A stretch of DNA of 64,000 bases, taken from NCBI GenBank assembly GCA_022828125.1, contig JAJEJD010000020.1:186001-250000 (forward strand), read 5' to 3'. This document shows, piece by piece, positions 27,276 through 36,239 of the stretch (its first letter is position 1; every line of letters starts with the position of its first letter). This DNA comes from a bacterium. GTDB lineage: Bacteria; UBA8248. The notes under the pieces were generated by a model, which was not told the origin of the DNA, made no database searches, and was given only the letters and a program-made list of their open reading frames with translations. Made by a program: the position numbers and the translations under genes.

Positions 27276-28346
27276 CTACAAAACGACGAGTTCCTTGGTT
27301 ATCGAACGGGTGAGAACCTCCTTCCCCCGCTCGGTGACGAGCACCATATCCTCGATTCTCACGCCGCCCCAGCGGGGCAGATAGATGCCGGGCTCCACCG
27401 TAACGACCATGCCGGACCTGAGTTCTTCCTTCACGCCGGGGCCGAGCCTGGGGGCTTCGTGGATGTCGAGCCCCACGCCGTGGCCCGTTCCGTGCCCGAA
27501 AGCCTCCCCGTAGCCGTATCCCGAGATGACGTCGCGCGCGGCCTTGTCCACGTCCCCGCAAGAGACGCCCGGCCTCACGGCTTCTAACGCCGTCATCTGG
27601 GCTTCGAGGACGATATTGTATATCTTCTCGCCCCTGGGCGACGGTCCGCCGAGGGAGAACACCCGCGTCGTATCCGCATGGTAGCCCGACATGACGGCGC
27701 CGAAATCGATGGTGATGAGGTCGCCCTTTTTGAGCTTTCTCGAGGAGGCGATCCCGTGCGGCAGGGCCGAGCGCGGACCCGAGGCGACGATGGTGTCGAA
27801 CGAGGCGCCGGATGCGCCCCTTCGCCTCATAGCGGTCTCCAGATCGAGCGCAACGTCCGACTCCGCGCGCCCCGGTCGAATCGACGCGGCGATCTCGCCC
27901 AATGCCTCTGCATTCACCCTGGCGCCCGTTTTAAGTTTTCGAACCTCGCCCGGGTCCTTGCAAAGCCTCAATCCCTCCACGAGGCCCGAGACGGGCTTCA
28001 GGCGCACGCCCTTGATGAGCCTGCGCAACTGCCGGTAAACACCGTGGGTGACGTGCGTTTCTTCAAAGCCAAGCGCCTTCGCCCTCGTTCTCCTGAGTTC
28101 CTTCGCTATCCCCTGAATCGGGGAGGCGTGCTCGGCGCGGCGAAAATCGGGCGGCACCTGCTTCGCCGCCTGTGAGCGGTAGCGGAAATCCGTGATGAAA
28201 ACGGCACTTCCCGCGGAGATCAGGCAGGCGCCCGCAGAACCCGTGAACCCGGTGAGATAGCGGACGTTCTTCCGGTTCGTCACGGCGAATGCGGAGAGAC
28301 CCTCCCGCCGCATCGCCTTCCTCAGAGCGCGCAGACGGTGGTTCAT
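27276..28346 (-). CDS. M24 family Xaa-Pro peptidase
   Basis: 356-residue creatinase-like N-domain (about 1-125) plus 'pita-bread' catalytic domain. Metal ligands are visible in order: [18 protein letters not shown] (two Asp), [16 protein letters not shown] (His), TVEPGIYLP and [12 protein letters not shown] (two Glu). Cleaves N-terminal or dipeptide X-Pro bonds; PepP/PepQ choice not resolved. ATG overlaps the aroQ stop (ATGA). aroQ-pepP-efp is a common order. Confidence 0.93.
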   Translation of the reverse strand: MNHRLRALRKAMRREGLSAFAVTNRKNVRYLTGFTGSAGACLISAGSAVFITDFRYRSQAAKQVPPDFRRAEHASPIQGIAKELRRTRAKALGFEETHVTHGVYRQLRRLIKGVRLKPVSGLVEGLRLCKDPGEVRKLKTGARVNAEALGEIAASIRPGRAESDVALDLETAMRRRGASGASFDTIVASGPRSALPHGIASSRKLKKGDLITIDFGAVMSGYHADTTRVFSLGGPSPRGEKIYNIVLEAQMTALEAVRPGVSCGDVDKAARDVISGYGYGEAFGHGTGHGVGLDIHEAPRLGPGVKEELRSGMVVTVEPGIYLPRWGGVRIEDMVLVTERGKEVLTRSITKELVVL

Positions 28347-28840
28347 TCTTCTTCCGGTGGAAACGCCAGCCCCTTGACGCAGGCGTCGATCGCCGCGCGC
28401 AGGGCCAGGGCGTAGCCCGCCAGGCCGAACCCGACCACGCTTCCCGCCGCCACCGGCCCGATCATCGAGCGATGCCGAAAATCCTCGCGCTTCATGACGT
28501 TGGAGATATGCACCTCATAGACGGGCATTTCCAGGCCGCCTATCGCGTCCCGGAGCGCGACGCTGGTGTGGGTGTACCCTCCCGGATTGAAGACGCAGGC
28601 GGCGCATTCGCTTGCGGGAGCCGCGTCCTTGACGAGCGGCTTCGCCCCCCCCGCGCGCTGAAGCGCGTCGATGAGTTCCCCCTCGACGTTGGACTGGAAG
28701 CACTCGAGGTCCACCCCCTCGTCCGCCGCCATCCGGGCGAGGGCCGCCTCGAGCTCGGCCAGCGTGGTCTTCCCGTACACCTCGGGTTCGCGCCTGCCCA
28801 GCAGATTGAGATTCGGGCCGTTCAAAAGCAGTATTCTCAT
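28343..28840 (-). CDS. aroQ: 3-dehydroquinate dehydratase, type II
   Basis: Third step of the shikimate pathway. 165 residues from ATG 28840 (MRILLLNGPNLNLLGRREPEVYG). The active-site Tyr is in that motif's EVYG; SNVEGELIDALQ, NPGGYTHTSVALRDA and YEVHISNVMKREDFRH carry the other known residues. The in-frame extension to 28879 has no family match. Another shikimate gene, aroB, follows after a repeat-filled gap. Confidence 0.95.
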   Translation of the reverse strand: MRILLLNGPNLNLLGRREPEVYGKTTLAELEAALARMAADEGVDLECFQSNVEGELIDALQRAGGAKPLVKDAAPASECAACVFNPGGYTHTSVALRDAIGGLEMPVYEVHISNVMKREDFRHRSMIGPVAAGSVVGFGLAGYALALRAAIDACVKGLAFPPEEE

Positions 28841-28954
28841 TCGCTCACTCAAAAAGGGTGCGCCGCATCGTTTCCGCATGGAAACCGGCGAGGAATGGTA
28901 GAGAACACGGGCGGCGGCGTCAACGAACGAAAGCGGCCGAACTCGTGATTAACG

Positions 28955-29236
28955 GAGTTCTTGAAAAAGCCCCGTGGAGCGATTTTGGTTGCGCGCATGC
29001 TTTTGAAGTTCACTCCCCCCTTGAGGGGGAGTCGATGAAGCCGAGCGGTTTGTGCGAAGGCTGAATCGGTGGGGGGTAAAATGCGTTTTATCGCCAGTCC
29101 GAATTATACCCCCCACCGAATCGCTTTCGGGCTTACGCCCTCAGCTCTTCGACTCCCCCTCAAGGGGGGAGTGATTCTTCCTTTTTCATCGGTCGCATTG
29201 AACCCTCATTCATCGGGATTTTTTCAACAACCCCTA
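28955..29236. repeat. Palindromic element between aroB and aroQ
   Basis: This fills the gap between aroB and aroQ. Outer ends are GTTCTTGAAAAAGCCCCG (28957-28974) and, inverted, TTTTTTCAACAACCCCT (29219-29235). Inside, 29011-29078 and 29105-29173 form a long imperfect inverted repeat: each arm starts CACTCCCCCCTTGAGGGGGA and includes TCGGTGGGGGGT near the 22-bp centre. The right end runs up to the aroB stop codon. No ORF inside. The terminal sequence recurs at 34.1 kb and elsewhere in this window. Confidence 0.85.
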
Positions 29237-30316
29237 ACCCGCGAGCGCGTTCCTCCACAAGCGGGGAGACACTTCGACGCCCGGCTCCACTTCGCCGATT
29301 CTCCGCATCAGGACGAACCGGGGGCTCCCCCGGCGCGTTTTCTTGTCGCTGGCGACCAATCGCTTCATGACCGCGAGCTTGGGAGGCTCCGCCATGCGCG
29401 TGGGCAGGCCGAAACGATCGAGCAAAGAGGTCAGCCGATCCACGTCCCCGGAACCGCAGCGCCCCATCGCGCACGATATCCGGCTCGCCGCGGACATGCC
29501 GATCGAGACGGCCTCCCCGTGGAGCAGTTCGGACGAGTAGCCCGCCAGCGCCTCCACCGCGTGTCCGAGGGTATGGCCGTAGTTGAGTATCTGCCTGAGA
29601 CCCGACTCGCGCTCGTCCTGCTCGACGACTCGCGCCTTGATCCGGCAGTTCGTGGCGACGACGCGCTCCATCACGCCCGCCTCGCGCTCAAGAATCCGTG
29701 CCTCGTTCTTCTCCAAAAAGGAGAAAAGCCGGCTGTCCGCAATCGCCGCGTGCTTCACCACCTCGGCCAGCCCCGCCCGGAATTCCCGCTCGGGCAGCGT
29801 CCCCAGCGCAGAGGTATCGCTCACCACCGCTATCGGTTGGTGAAACGCGCCCACGAGGTTCTTCCCGAGCCGGTGATCGATGGCCGTCTTGCCGCCCACC
29901 GCGCTGTCCACCTGGGCGAGGAGCGTCGTCGGCGCCTGAACGTAGGGAACCCCCCTTAAGAAGACGGCCGCCGCGAAACCGGCGATGTCGCCCACGACGC
30001 CGCCGCCCAGGGCCACGGCGCCGCAGCCCCTGTCCAGCCGCATGGACGCCATTCTGTCGAGTATCCGGGACAGCTGCCGCATCGACTTGCTCGCCTCGCC
30101 CGCCGGAATCCTGAGAGCCGACGCCTGAACGCCCGCCGCCGCGAGCGAATCAATCGTCTTTTCGGCATAGAGCGGCGCGACGTTCGCGTCCGTCACGACG
30201 AGCGCCCGCCCGCCCCTGAAATGACGCAGGCAGACTTTTCCGATATCCCCGAGCGCGTCCGACCCGATCCGAATCGTGTAGGAGCGCTCCCCCAGATGAA
30301 CCCGGACGTTTTTCAT
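29234..30316 (-). CDS. aroB: 3-dehydroquinate synthase
   Basis: NAD-dependent second step of the shikimate pathway. 360 residues from ATG 30316 (MKNVRVHLGERSYTI). The nucleotide site GGGVVGDIAGFAAAVFLRG, VPTTLLAQVDSAVGGKT-type PTTLLAQVDSAVGGKTAID and LNYGHTLGHAVEA (metal His) are seen. The reading to 30550 runs into pilM and is rejected. ATG overlaps the pilM stop by 4 bp. Its stop lies just inside the terminal repeat of the neighbouring palindromic element. Confidence 0.95.
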   Translation of the reverse strand: MKNVRVHLGERSYTIRIGSDALGDIGKVCLRHFRGGRALVVTDANVAPLYAEKTIDSLAAAGVQASALRIPAGEASKSMRQLSRILDRMASMRLDRGCGAVALGGGVVGDIAGFAAAVFLRGVPYVQAPTTLLAQVDSAVGGKTAIDHRLGKNLVGAFHQPIAVVSDTSALGTLPEREFRAGLAEVVKHAAIADSRLFSFLEKNEARILEREAGVMERVVATNCRIKARVVEQDERESGLRQILNYGHTLGHAVEALAGYSSELLHGEAVSIGMSAASRISCAMGRCGSGDVDRLTSLLDRFGLPTRMAEPPKLAVMKRLVASDKKTRRGSPRFVLMRRIGEVEPGVEVSPRLWRNALAG

Positions 30317-31362
30317 GCGGCCTCCACCGCGCGATACGCCAGTCCCGCCCCGATGGCGGCGGCGGGAGCGAGAGATTCCACCAGACCCGAATCGAACTCC
30401 TCCTCGGGCGCCTCCACGTGGCGGAGGGGTTTTAGAATTTCCACGGGCGCCTCGAGCGACGCCGCCAGACGCTCCGGCAACCCTTCGAGCAGCGCGCCGC
30501 CTCCGGAGAGAACCACCCGCTCGACCTTCGGAGCGGGCGTTATCGGCCACATCAACCGGAACGTTCCATCGAGTTCGAACGCCAGCTTATCCGTCTCGGC
30601 GCCGAGGACTTCCTCCAGAACATCCGGCCTGGCGGCGGTCGCCTCCCCCCGCTTGACGGCCTCCGCCTCCTCGCGGGAGACCGCCAGACGATCCGACAGC
30701 AATCTCGTCAACCCCTCTCCGCCGAACGGAACCGCCCGTGTGATCAGCGTGTGCTCGTTGCACACCACGTTCACCAGCGTCTCGGATGCGCCGATGTCCA
30801 CCAGGGCGGTGATTTCCCCTTCCGCGCGCATGCCCGAGAGTTCGAAGGCGCTCTCCATCGCCAGGAAGTTCACGTCGACGATCACGGGTTCATAACGAAC
30901 CCGCTTCAAAAAAGCCAGCAGCGCATCGAGCGGCTCTCGCCTCACGGCGATCATCAGATACTCGTCCAGCCTCTCGACCCCTCTCTCGATTTGCCCGACC
31001 CGCAGATGAGACAAGCGCACCTCATCCAGGGGATATGGCAGCACCTGCATCGCTTCGGCCTCCAGGGCGTCGACGACGGGAAAATCCTCCTCGGCGGGCA
31101 GCAGCACCGTCCGCACCATGGCCGTCCGTCCCGAAAGCGCCACGACCACCTTCCTTTCTCCCTCCCCGGCGGGGAGCAACTCCCCCAGCGCTTGTTCGAC
31201 CTCCTCGGGGTCATGCACGAAGCCGCCCCGCACGGCGCCCGGAGCCAGGGGAGCCGCGCCCAGACGCGAGAGGACGAGCCGCTCGTCTTTCTTTTCGAGC
31301 TTCACCAGCTTGACGGCGGAACTCCCGATGTCGATGGCCAAAGGCGTGGACTCGTCGGACAC
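30313..31362 (-). CDS. pilM: PilM-like type IV pilus/competence ATPase
   Basis: 349 residues with an actin-like fold: phosphate-1 motif LAIDIGSSAVKLVKLE (about 8-23), SHS2-type insert, VDIGASETLVNVV (phosphate 2), PFGGEGLTRLLS and VVLSGGGALLEGLPE (adenosine motif). This is the PilM pattern; PilM forms cytoplasmic rings with PilN at the inner membrane. No pilN, O, P or Q is in the window, although pilMNOPQ usually precede aroK/aroB. Start is GTG. Upstream is a site-2 protease. Confidence 0.8.
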   Translation of the reverse strand: MSDESTPLAIDIGSSAVKLVKLEKKDERLVLSRLGAAPLAPGAVRGGFVHDPEEVEQALGELLPAGEGERKVVVALSGRTAMVRTVLLPAEEDFPVVDALEAEAMQVLPYPLDEVRLSHLRVGQIERGVERLDEYLMIAVRREPLDALLAFLKRVRYEPVIVDVNFLAMESAFELSGMRAEGEITALVDIGASETLVNVVCNEHTLITRAVPFGGEGLTRLLSDRLAVSREEAEAVKRGEATAARPDVLEEVLGAETDKLAFELDGTFRLMWPITPAPKVERVVLSGGGALLEGLPERLAASLEAPVEILKPLRHVEAPEEEFDSGLVESLAPAAAIGAGLAYRAVEAA

Positions 31363-31388
31363 GATGGTTCTCTACCAAGAGAAGAAAA

Positions 31389-32285
31389 CTAAAACAGTTG
31401 CACGGGCGCAAGGGTGAACGTACAAATCAGGATTATCATACACGCAAATCCCCAAAAACGCCTCTTGCGCGTCAGGGGCTCCCACTCGTCCATGAGCCGT
31501 GGATGCCGCCGGCCCAATAGGAGCACGATCACGCTCCAGAGAATCCAGCCGGGCCACCAGTATCCCATCGCCAGAAGAACGAGGCCTACGGCGAGCGATA
31601 TCCTCGCGTGCCACCTCCCGAGAAGCGTGTAGACGACGTGGCCGCCGTCGAGCTGTCCGGCGGGTATGAGGTTCAAGGCCGTCACCAGCAACCCGCACCA
31701 GCCCGCAAAGGCCACCGGATGGAGAACGATGGTATGGCCCCTGGGAATGGGGCCATGCACCAGCCATGCGAGGCCGTCGAACAAAAGGGGCGTCCCCAGG
31801 CCGATGCCGAGCGAGCCGCCGACGGGGGCGAGCCTGGACATCATCAACCCGATGACGAGCGCCGGAACCGCCGCGGCCAGACCGGCCAGCGGCCCCGACA
31901 CGGCCACGTCCATCAGGGCGTTCCGGTTCACGATGCCGCCGCGTATGCGGATGACCGCGCCGAACGTCCCCAGCAAGGAGGGAGCCGGCAGGAAATAGGG
32001 CAGCGACGCGTCCACTCCCCACCTCCGGCTCGCGACGTAGTGGCCCATCTCGTGCGCGCCGAGGATCAGGAGCAGCGTGAGCGAAAAAGGGAGTCCGGTC
32101 AGCAAAAGCGCCGGGTGCGAGAAGGCGATCTCGGGCGCGACGCCGCGCTGGAGCGCGCCCGCAAACAAGGTGGAGAGCAGCGTCAGGACGAACATCAACG
32201 CGGGAACGCCTACCGTTCGCCAGGAGGGAACCCTCGTATCGGTCACACGCTCGAAAGGAACAGCGGCCGGGATTGTCGTACGCAT
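31389..32285 (-). CDS. Site-2 protease family M50 metalloprotease
   Basis: Intramembrane zinc protease, 298 residues with about seven hydrophobic segments. Zinc motif HEMGH at residues 78-82 and the second-ligand motif NLIPAGQLDGGH are intact. No PDZ domain. In-frame codons continue upstream to 32510 and include a protein-like stretch (LDERVDGFGPDGEVFPPR), so the true start may be a non-ATG codon upstream; no strong RBS decides. Such enzymes cut membrane-bound anti-sigma factors or signal remnants. Divergent from an LpoA-like lipoprotein gene. Confidence 0.85.
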   Translation of the reverse strand: MRTTIPAAVPFERVTDTRVPSWRTVGVPALMFVLTLLSTLFAGALQRGVAPEIAFSHPALLLTGLPFSLTLLLILGAHEMGHYVASRRWGVDASLPYFLPAPSLLGTFGAVIRIRGGIVNRNALMDVAVSGPLAGLAAAVPALVIGLMMSRLAPVGGSLGIGLGTPLLFDGLAWLVHGPIPRGHTIVLHPVAFAGWCGLLVTALNLIPAGQLDGGHVVYTLLGRWHARISLAVGLVLLAMGYWWPGWILWSVIVLLLGRRHPRLMDEWEPLTRKRRFWGFACMIILICTFTLAPVQLF

Positions 32286-32551
32286 CCGGGGTGGAAATAC
32301 TTCCCCATCCGGCCCGAAACCATCCACACGCTCATCGAGCGCCTGTTCCTCGCGTGGGGCCTCATGGAGAGGACGACCGCCTGGTCCGAAGTTCCCTGCC
32401 TGCTCGTTCAATTGCAGTGTCCACGGCGGATGAAAAGGAGAAAAAATCGCGCATCGCGGGATTCTAACCCAACCCGCGCCGTTCACGCACCTTGACACTT
32501 CCCCGCGCAATTCCTACCCTCGCGTGTGACCCGTCCGCCCGCGAGAAAAAA

Positions 32552-34114
32552 ATGCCCAAAAACACCTGGAAACTCATGGTCGCCGCCTGCGTCGCCGCGT
32601 CGTTCATTACGGGATGCAAAGCGGCCCTCCCCCCGGATCCGTCCCGAAAGGGAGCCGCGCCCGTCCCGAAGACGACGCCCGCTCCCGAGGCGAAGCGCAA
32701 GAGCGAGACGCCGCCCGGGAAGAGCGGCCCCGAATCCGCGGATGCGGCGCGGAAAACCCCTCCCGTGAAGACGGCGACAGGGCCCGCTCCCCCGCCACGT
32801 CCGAGCGAAACACCGCAGTCCCCGCAGAAAGAGACGCCGGGGGAAACCCCCGGGACCTCGCAAACGCCCCCCCCGAGCCGGGCGGATGAACCCGCGCCCG
32901 CCGCCGTCCATGCCGGCCGCGTGGGCGTCATGCTCCCGCTCTCGGGCGCCCTGGGCGCCGCGGGCGGACGCGTCCACCAGGGAATCCAGTTGGCGCTTCG
33001 CCACAGCCTGGCGAAATATCCGGGCCTCAGGATTCAACTCGCGATCCGCGACACGAAAAGCACGGCGCAATCCGCGGGCGACGCGGCGGAAGTCGCCGCC
33101 GAACTGATCGAAAAAGAACGAGCGATCGCCCTCATCGGCCCGCTCATTACCGAGGCGGCGGAAGGCGCCGCCCGGGTCGCGAACCGCCTGGAAACCCCCA
33201 TGCTCACACCGTTTGCGCTTAGAATGCGCATGAACCCCGATTTTCCCTGGGTGTTCCGCAATTCGCTCACCAACCGCCTCCAGGCCCGGGGCGTCGCCGC
33301 CTACGCCGTCCAGCACCTCGGGATGCGGCGCTTCGCCGTCCTGTACCCGGCGGAGCGCGACGGGATAGAGCTGACCGACGCCTTCACACAGGCGGTGGAG
33401 AACCTGGGAGGCGAGGTCGTCAAGATCGTTTCATTTCCCGAAAACGCCACCGACTTCAGGGAACAGATGCTCGCGCTCGGGGGCATGGACGATCGCCGGT
33501 TGAACAGGCGGAGGCGCTCGCTCGGCCTCAAGAGAACCGATCCCCACCCAATCGACCTGAACTTTGAGGCCCTCTTCGTGCCCGTCCGCCATGAGGAGGC
33601 GGTGCTCATCGCGCCGCAGGTCCTCTTCTACAACATGCGCGCGGTCAGGCTCCTGGGCGGCAGCGGATGGAACGACCCCCGCCTGCTCGAACACGGGGAG
33701 CGCTACGTGGAGGGCGCGGTATTCGTCGACGGGTTTTTCGCAGGCTCGGCGGAGCCGATGGTCGCGCGTTTCGTGAGCGAGTTCAAAATGATTTTCGGCC
33801 GAACGCCCGACATCTTCTCGGCCCTGGGCTATGACGCGGCGCGAATCATTTTCTCGGCCCTCGCCCGGGGGGCGAAGACGAGAGAGGACGTGAGGCGATA
33901 CCTCGCCTCCCTCCGGGGCTTCGAGGGCGTCACGGGCCTCACGGACATGGGGCCGGACAACGACTCGCTGCGCCAGTTGTTCGTGCTGTCCGTGCAGGAG
34001 AAAAAAATCAGGCACCTTCAGATGGTCGCGCCACACCGCAGGTTCGAGAGCGCCTTGCCCGGCGCGGCCTGGCGCGAGGGCGCGCTGCTCCCTCCGGTCC
34101 CCGCGACGCAATGA
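32552..34114 (+). CDS. LpoA-like penicillin-binding protein activator lipoprotein
   Basis: 520 residues. Lipobox FITGC gives acylated Cys22. A Pro/Thr/Lys-rich linker (about 24-118) could span the peptidoglycan. The rest is a type 1 periplasmic-binding fold: VGVMLPLSGALGAAGGRVHQGIQLAL, IALIGPLITEAAEGAARVAN, PMLTPFA, RRFAVLYPAERDGIELTDAF. This matches the C-terminal half of LpoA/LppC, the outer-membrane activators of PBP1A; the TPR-like N-terminal half of gammaproteobacterial LpoA is absent. A different ligand-binding role is possible. Confidence 0.75.
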   Translation: MPKNTWKLMVAACVAASFITGCKAALPPDPSRKGAAPVPKTTPAPEAKRKSETPPGKSGPESADAARKTPPVKTATGPAPPPRPSETPQSPQKETPGETPGTSQTPPPSRADEPAPAAVHAGRVGVMLPLSGALGAAGGRVHQGIQLALRHSLAKYPGLRIQLAIRDTKSTAQSAGDAAEVAAELIEKERAIALIGPLITEAAEGAARVANRLETPMLTPFALRMRMNPDFPWVFRNSLTNRLQARGVAAYAVQHLGMRRFAVLYPAERDGIELTDAFTQAVENLGGEVVKIVSFPENATDFREQMLALGGMDDRRLNRRRRSLGLKRTDPHPIDLNFEALFVPVRHEEAVLIAPQVLFYNMRAVRLLGGSGWNDPRLLEHGERYVEGAVFVDGFFAGSAEPMVARFVSEFKMIFGRTPDIFSALGYDAARIIFSALARGAKTREDVRRYLASLRGFEGVTGLTDMGPDNDSLRQLFVLSVQEKKIRHLQMVAPHRRFESALPGAAWREGALLPPVPATQ

Positions 34115-34137
34115 GGGAAGATGAAACCGGAACATCC

Positions 34138-34312
34138 GGGGCTGTTGAAAAGTCCTGATGAACGAGGGTTTTACGCGACCGGTGAGAGGCGGTTTTTGTA
34201 GGGGCCGCATACATGCGGCCCATGTAGTGGGTTAAAAAAACCAGGGTCGCATATATGCGACCCCTACACACAAACAAATTTTCCCTTTGTGGAACATTTC
34301 TAACAACCCCAT
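34138..34312. repeat. GTTGAAAA-ended element with framed palindrome pair
   Basis: The left end GGGGCTGTTGAAAAG (34138-34152) and the following 40 bp (TCCTGATGAACGAGGGTT, GCGACCGGTGA) match the reverse of the right end of the 29-kb element. The right end is TTTCTAACAACCCC. Inside is a nested palindrome: GGGCCGCAT-AC-ATGCGGCCC (34202-34221) and GGGTCGCATATATGCGACCC (34244-34263), a perfect 20-bp palindrome, enclosed by GTAGGGGC and GACCCCTAC. It fills the gap between the LpoA-like gene and the SDR gene. Confidence 0.82.
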
Positions 34313-34357
34313 CCGGGGCAGATTTCTCGAAGCGCCGGCCTCAAGCCAGGGTGAGCC

Positions 34358-35131
34358 TCAGATCTGTATCGCCCCGCAGGAGATGGTGTAGGCCTGCCCG
34401 GTGATGCCGGCCGCCTCCTCGCTCGCGAGGTACAAGGCCATGGCGGCGATTTCCTCTGGCGCCAGGAAGCGCCCCATCGGAATCTCGTCCCGGTAGCGAT
34501 TCATCGCCGCCTCGCTCTCCTCGGCATGACTGGCGAGACCTTCCCGGAAAGTGTCGACCATCCTCGTGTCCACGAAGCCGGGGCAAATCGCGTTCGCGGT
34601 GACGCCCGCCGCCGCCGCTTCGAGCGCCACCGAGCGCACGAGACCCAGCACCCCGTGTTTCGCCGCGTGATAGGCGCTGCGGTTCGGCCCGCCGATTTTG
34701 CCCGACACCGAACTGATCGCGATGAGGCGGCCCCAGCCGCGCTCGCTCATTCCGCCGATTGCCGCGCGAAAAGCGTAGAACGAGCCGTTCAGGTTCACGC
34801 GCAGCATCTCGTCCCAAAGGTCGTCGGTGGTCTCCTCAAGCCTGGCGTGTAAGAGCGCCCCCGCGTTGGCGACCAGAACGTCCACCCCGCCCAGCTCCCG
34901 GCTCGCACGCTGAACGGCTTCGTCCACCTCTTTGGAATCGCCCACGTCGCAGGGAATCGCCAAAGCGCGCCTCCCCTTTTCCTTGATCTCCCCGGCGACC
35001 GATTCGATCTCGGCGCGCGTTCTGGCGGCCACGGCCACGTCCGCGCCCTCGCCTGCGAATCTGAGCGCGATGGCCCGCCCGATGCCCCGTCCGCCGCCGG
35101 TGATGAACGCGCGTTTGCCCTCAAGCCGCAT
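34358..35131 (-). CDS. SDR family oxidoreductase
   Basis: NAD(P)-dependent short-chain dehydrogenase, 257 residues. Cofactor motif GGGRGIGRAIA (about 12-22), NAGA, catalytic ISSVSGKIGGPNRSAYHAAKHG with Ser and YxxxK. Resembles 3-oxoacyl-ACP reductase or 3-hydroxyacyl-CoA dehydrogenase types; substrate unresolved. Its start overlaps the dus stop by 11 bp. Confidence 0.9.
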   Translation of the reverse strand: MRLEGKRAFITGGGRGIGRAIALRFAGEGADVAVAARTRAEIESVAGEIKEKGRRALAIPCDVGDSKEVDEAVQRASRELGGVDVLVANAGALLHARLEETTDDLWDEMLRVNLNGSFYAFRAAIGGMSERGWGRLIAISSVSGKIGGPNRSAYHAAKHGVLGLVRSVALEAAAAGVTANAICPGFVDTRMVDTFREGLASHAEESEAAMNRYRDEIPMGRFLAPEEIAAMALYLASEEAAGITGQAYTISCGAIQI

Positions 35132-36218
35132 GGGCGCTCTCCCCTGCCCCCATCATGCGAGGGTGCAAGGCCAGATTATCGAAGAAAGCCTCCACCTCGC
35201 GGAGGACGGCGTCCATATCCTCCATCCGGTTCACCCGCTCGCGCATCGCCGAGCCTCCCCGAAGACCCTTCGTGTAGGCGGGCAGGTGCTTGCGGGAGTG
35301 GAAGGCGGCAAGGCGCTCGCCCAAAACCTCCCGCAGCAAGCACAAGTGGCGAAGCGCCATGTTCTTCTTTTCCATCAGGCCGGGCGGTGCGGGCAGCTCT
35401 CCGGTTTTGAGCCAGTGGAGCAGGCGCGAGAAAATCCACGGATTGCCGACCGCGCCGCGCCCGATCATCAGGGCGTCCACGCCGGTCTTGCGAATCATGG
35501 CGATGGCGTCCTGCGGACTCAGGATGCTGCCGTTCCCCAATACGGGCACCCTGACCGCGCGCTTGACCCGCGCGATGGCCTCCAGATCCACAGCGCCACT
35601 GAACATGGCCTGGCGCGTCCTGCCGTGCACCGTGATGGCCGCAGCGCCCGCGTCTTCCACCGCCTTCGCGAAGACCTCCGCCTGGCTTCGCTCGACGGTG
35701 TCCCAGCCGGTGCGCATCTTGACCGTCACCGGAATGCGCACCGCGCGCACCATGGCGGAGACGATCTCGTACGCCCGTTCGGGGTATCTGAGAAGAGAAG
35801 AACCCGCCTGGTTCTTCGTAATCTTCTTGACGGGGCATCCGCAGTTCAAGTCGACGATGTCCGCCCCCGCTTCCTCCACCATGGCGGCCGCCTCGCCCAT
35901 CTGGGCGGGGTCCGCGCCGAAAAGCTGGATGGAGACGGGCTTTTCCGCCGCGTCGTTCCGCATGAGGTCGTAGGTCTTCTTGTGCCGCCGCACAAGGGCC
36001 TGGCTGCTCACCATCTCGGTGGCCACCATGCCTGCGCCGTGCGCCTTGACCAGCGAGCGGAAGGGCAGGTTCGTGTAGCCCGCCATGGGCGCCATGACGA
36101 GACGGTTCTCGAGCCTCACCCCGCCGATGTAGAGGGGCGCATCGAAACCCGCAGGCGGGGGTGGAACGGCATCCAGCGGCGCCTCGCATACGCTCGGGCC
36201 CGCTTCTTCAGGGCGCAT
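35121..36218 (-). CDS. dus: tRNA-dihydrouridine synthase
   Basis: FMN enzyme that reduces uridines in tRNA. 365 residues, TIM barrel with APMAGYTNLPFRSL, IQLFGADP, DLNCGCPVKKITKNQAGSSL (catalytic Cys in GCP), and FMN-phosphate motif GNGSI...MIGRGAVGNPWIF. Most like DusB. The first 25 residues are Pro/Ala-rich and may not all be translated. It follows tsaD by about 21 bp, same strand. Confidence 0.93.
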   Translation of the reverse strand: MRPEEAGPSVCEAPLDAVPPPPAGFDAPLYIGGVRLENRLVMAPMAGYTNLPFRSLVKAHGAGMVATEMVSSQALVRRHKKTYDLMRNDAAEKPVSIQLFGADPAQMGEAAAMVEEAGADIVDLNCGCPVKKITKNQAGSSLLRYPERAYEIVSAMVRAVRIPVTVKMRTGWDTVERSQAEVFAKAVEDAGAAAITVHGRTRQAMFSGAVDLEAIARVKRAVRVPVLGNGSILSPQDAIAMIRKTGVDALMIGRGAVGNPWIFSRLLHWLKTGELPAPPGLMEKKNMALRHLCLLREVLGERLAAFHSRKHLPAYTKGLRGGSAMRERVNRMEDMDAVLREVEAFFDNLALHPRMMGAGESAHAA

Positions 36219-36239
36219 CAGTCCATCCTCCCGAAAACG

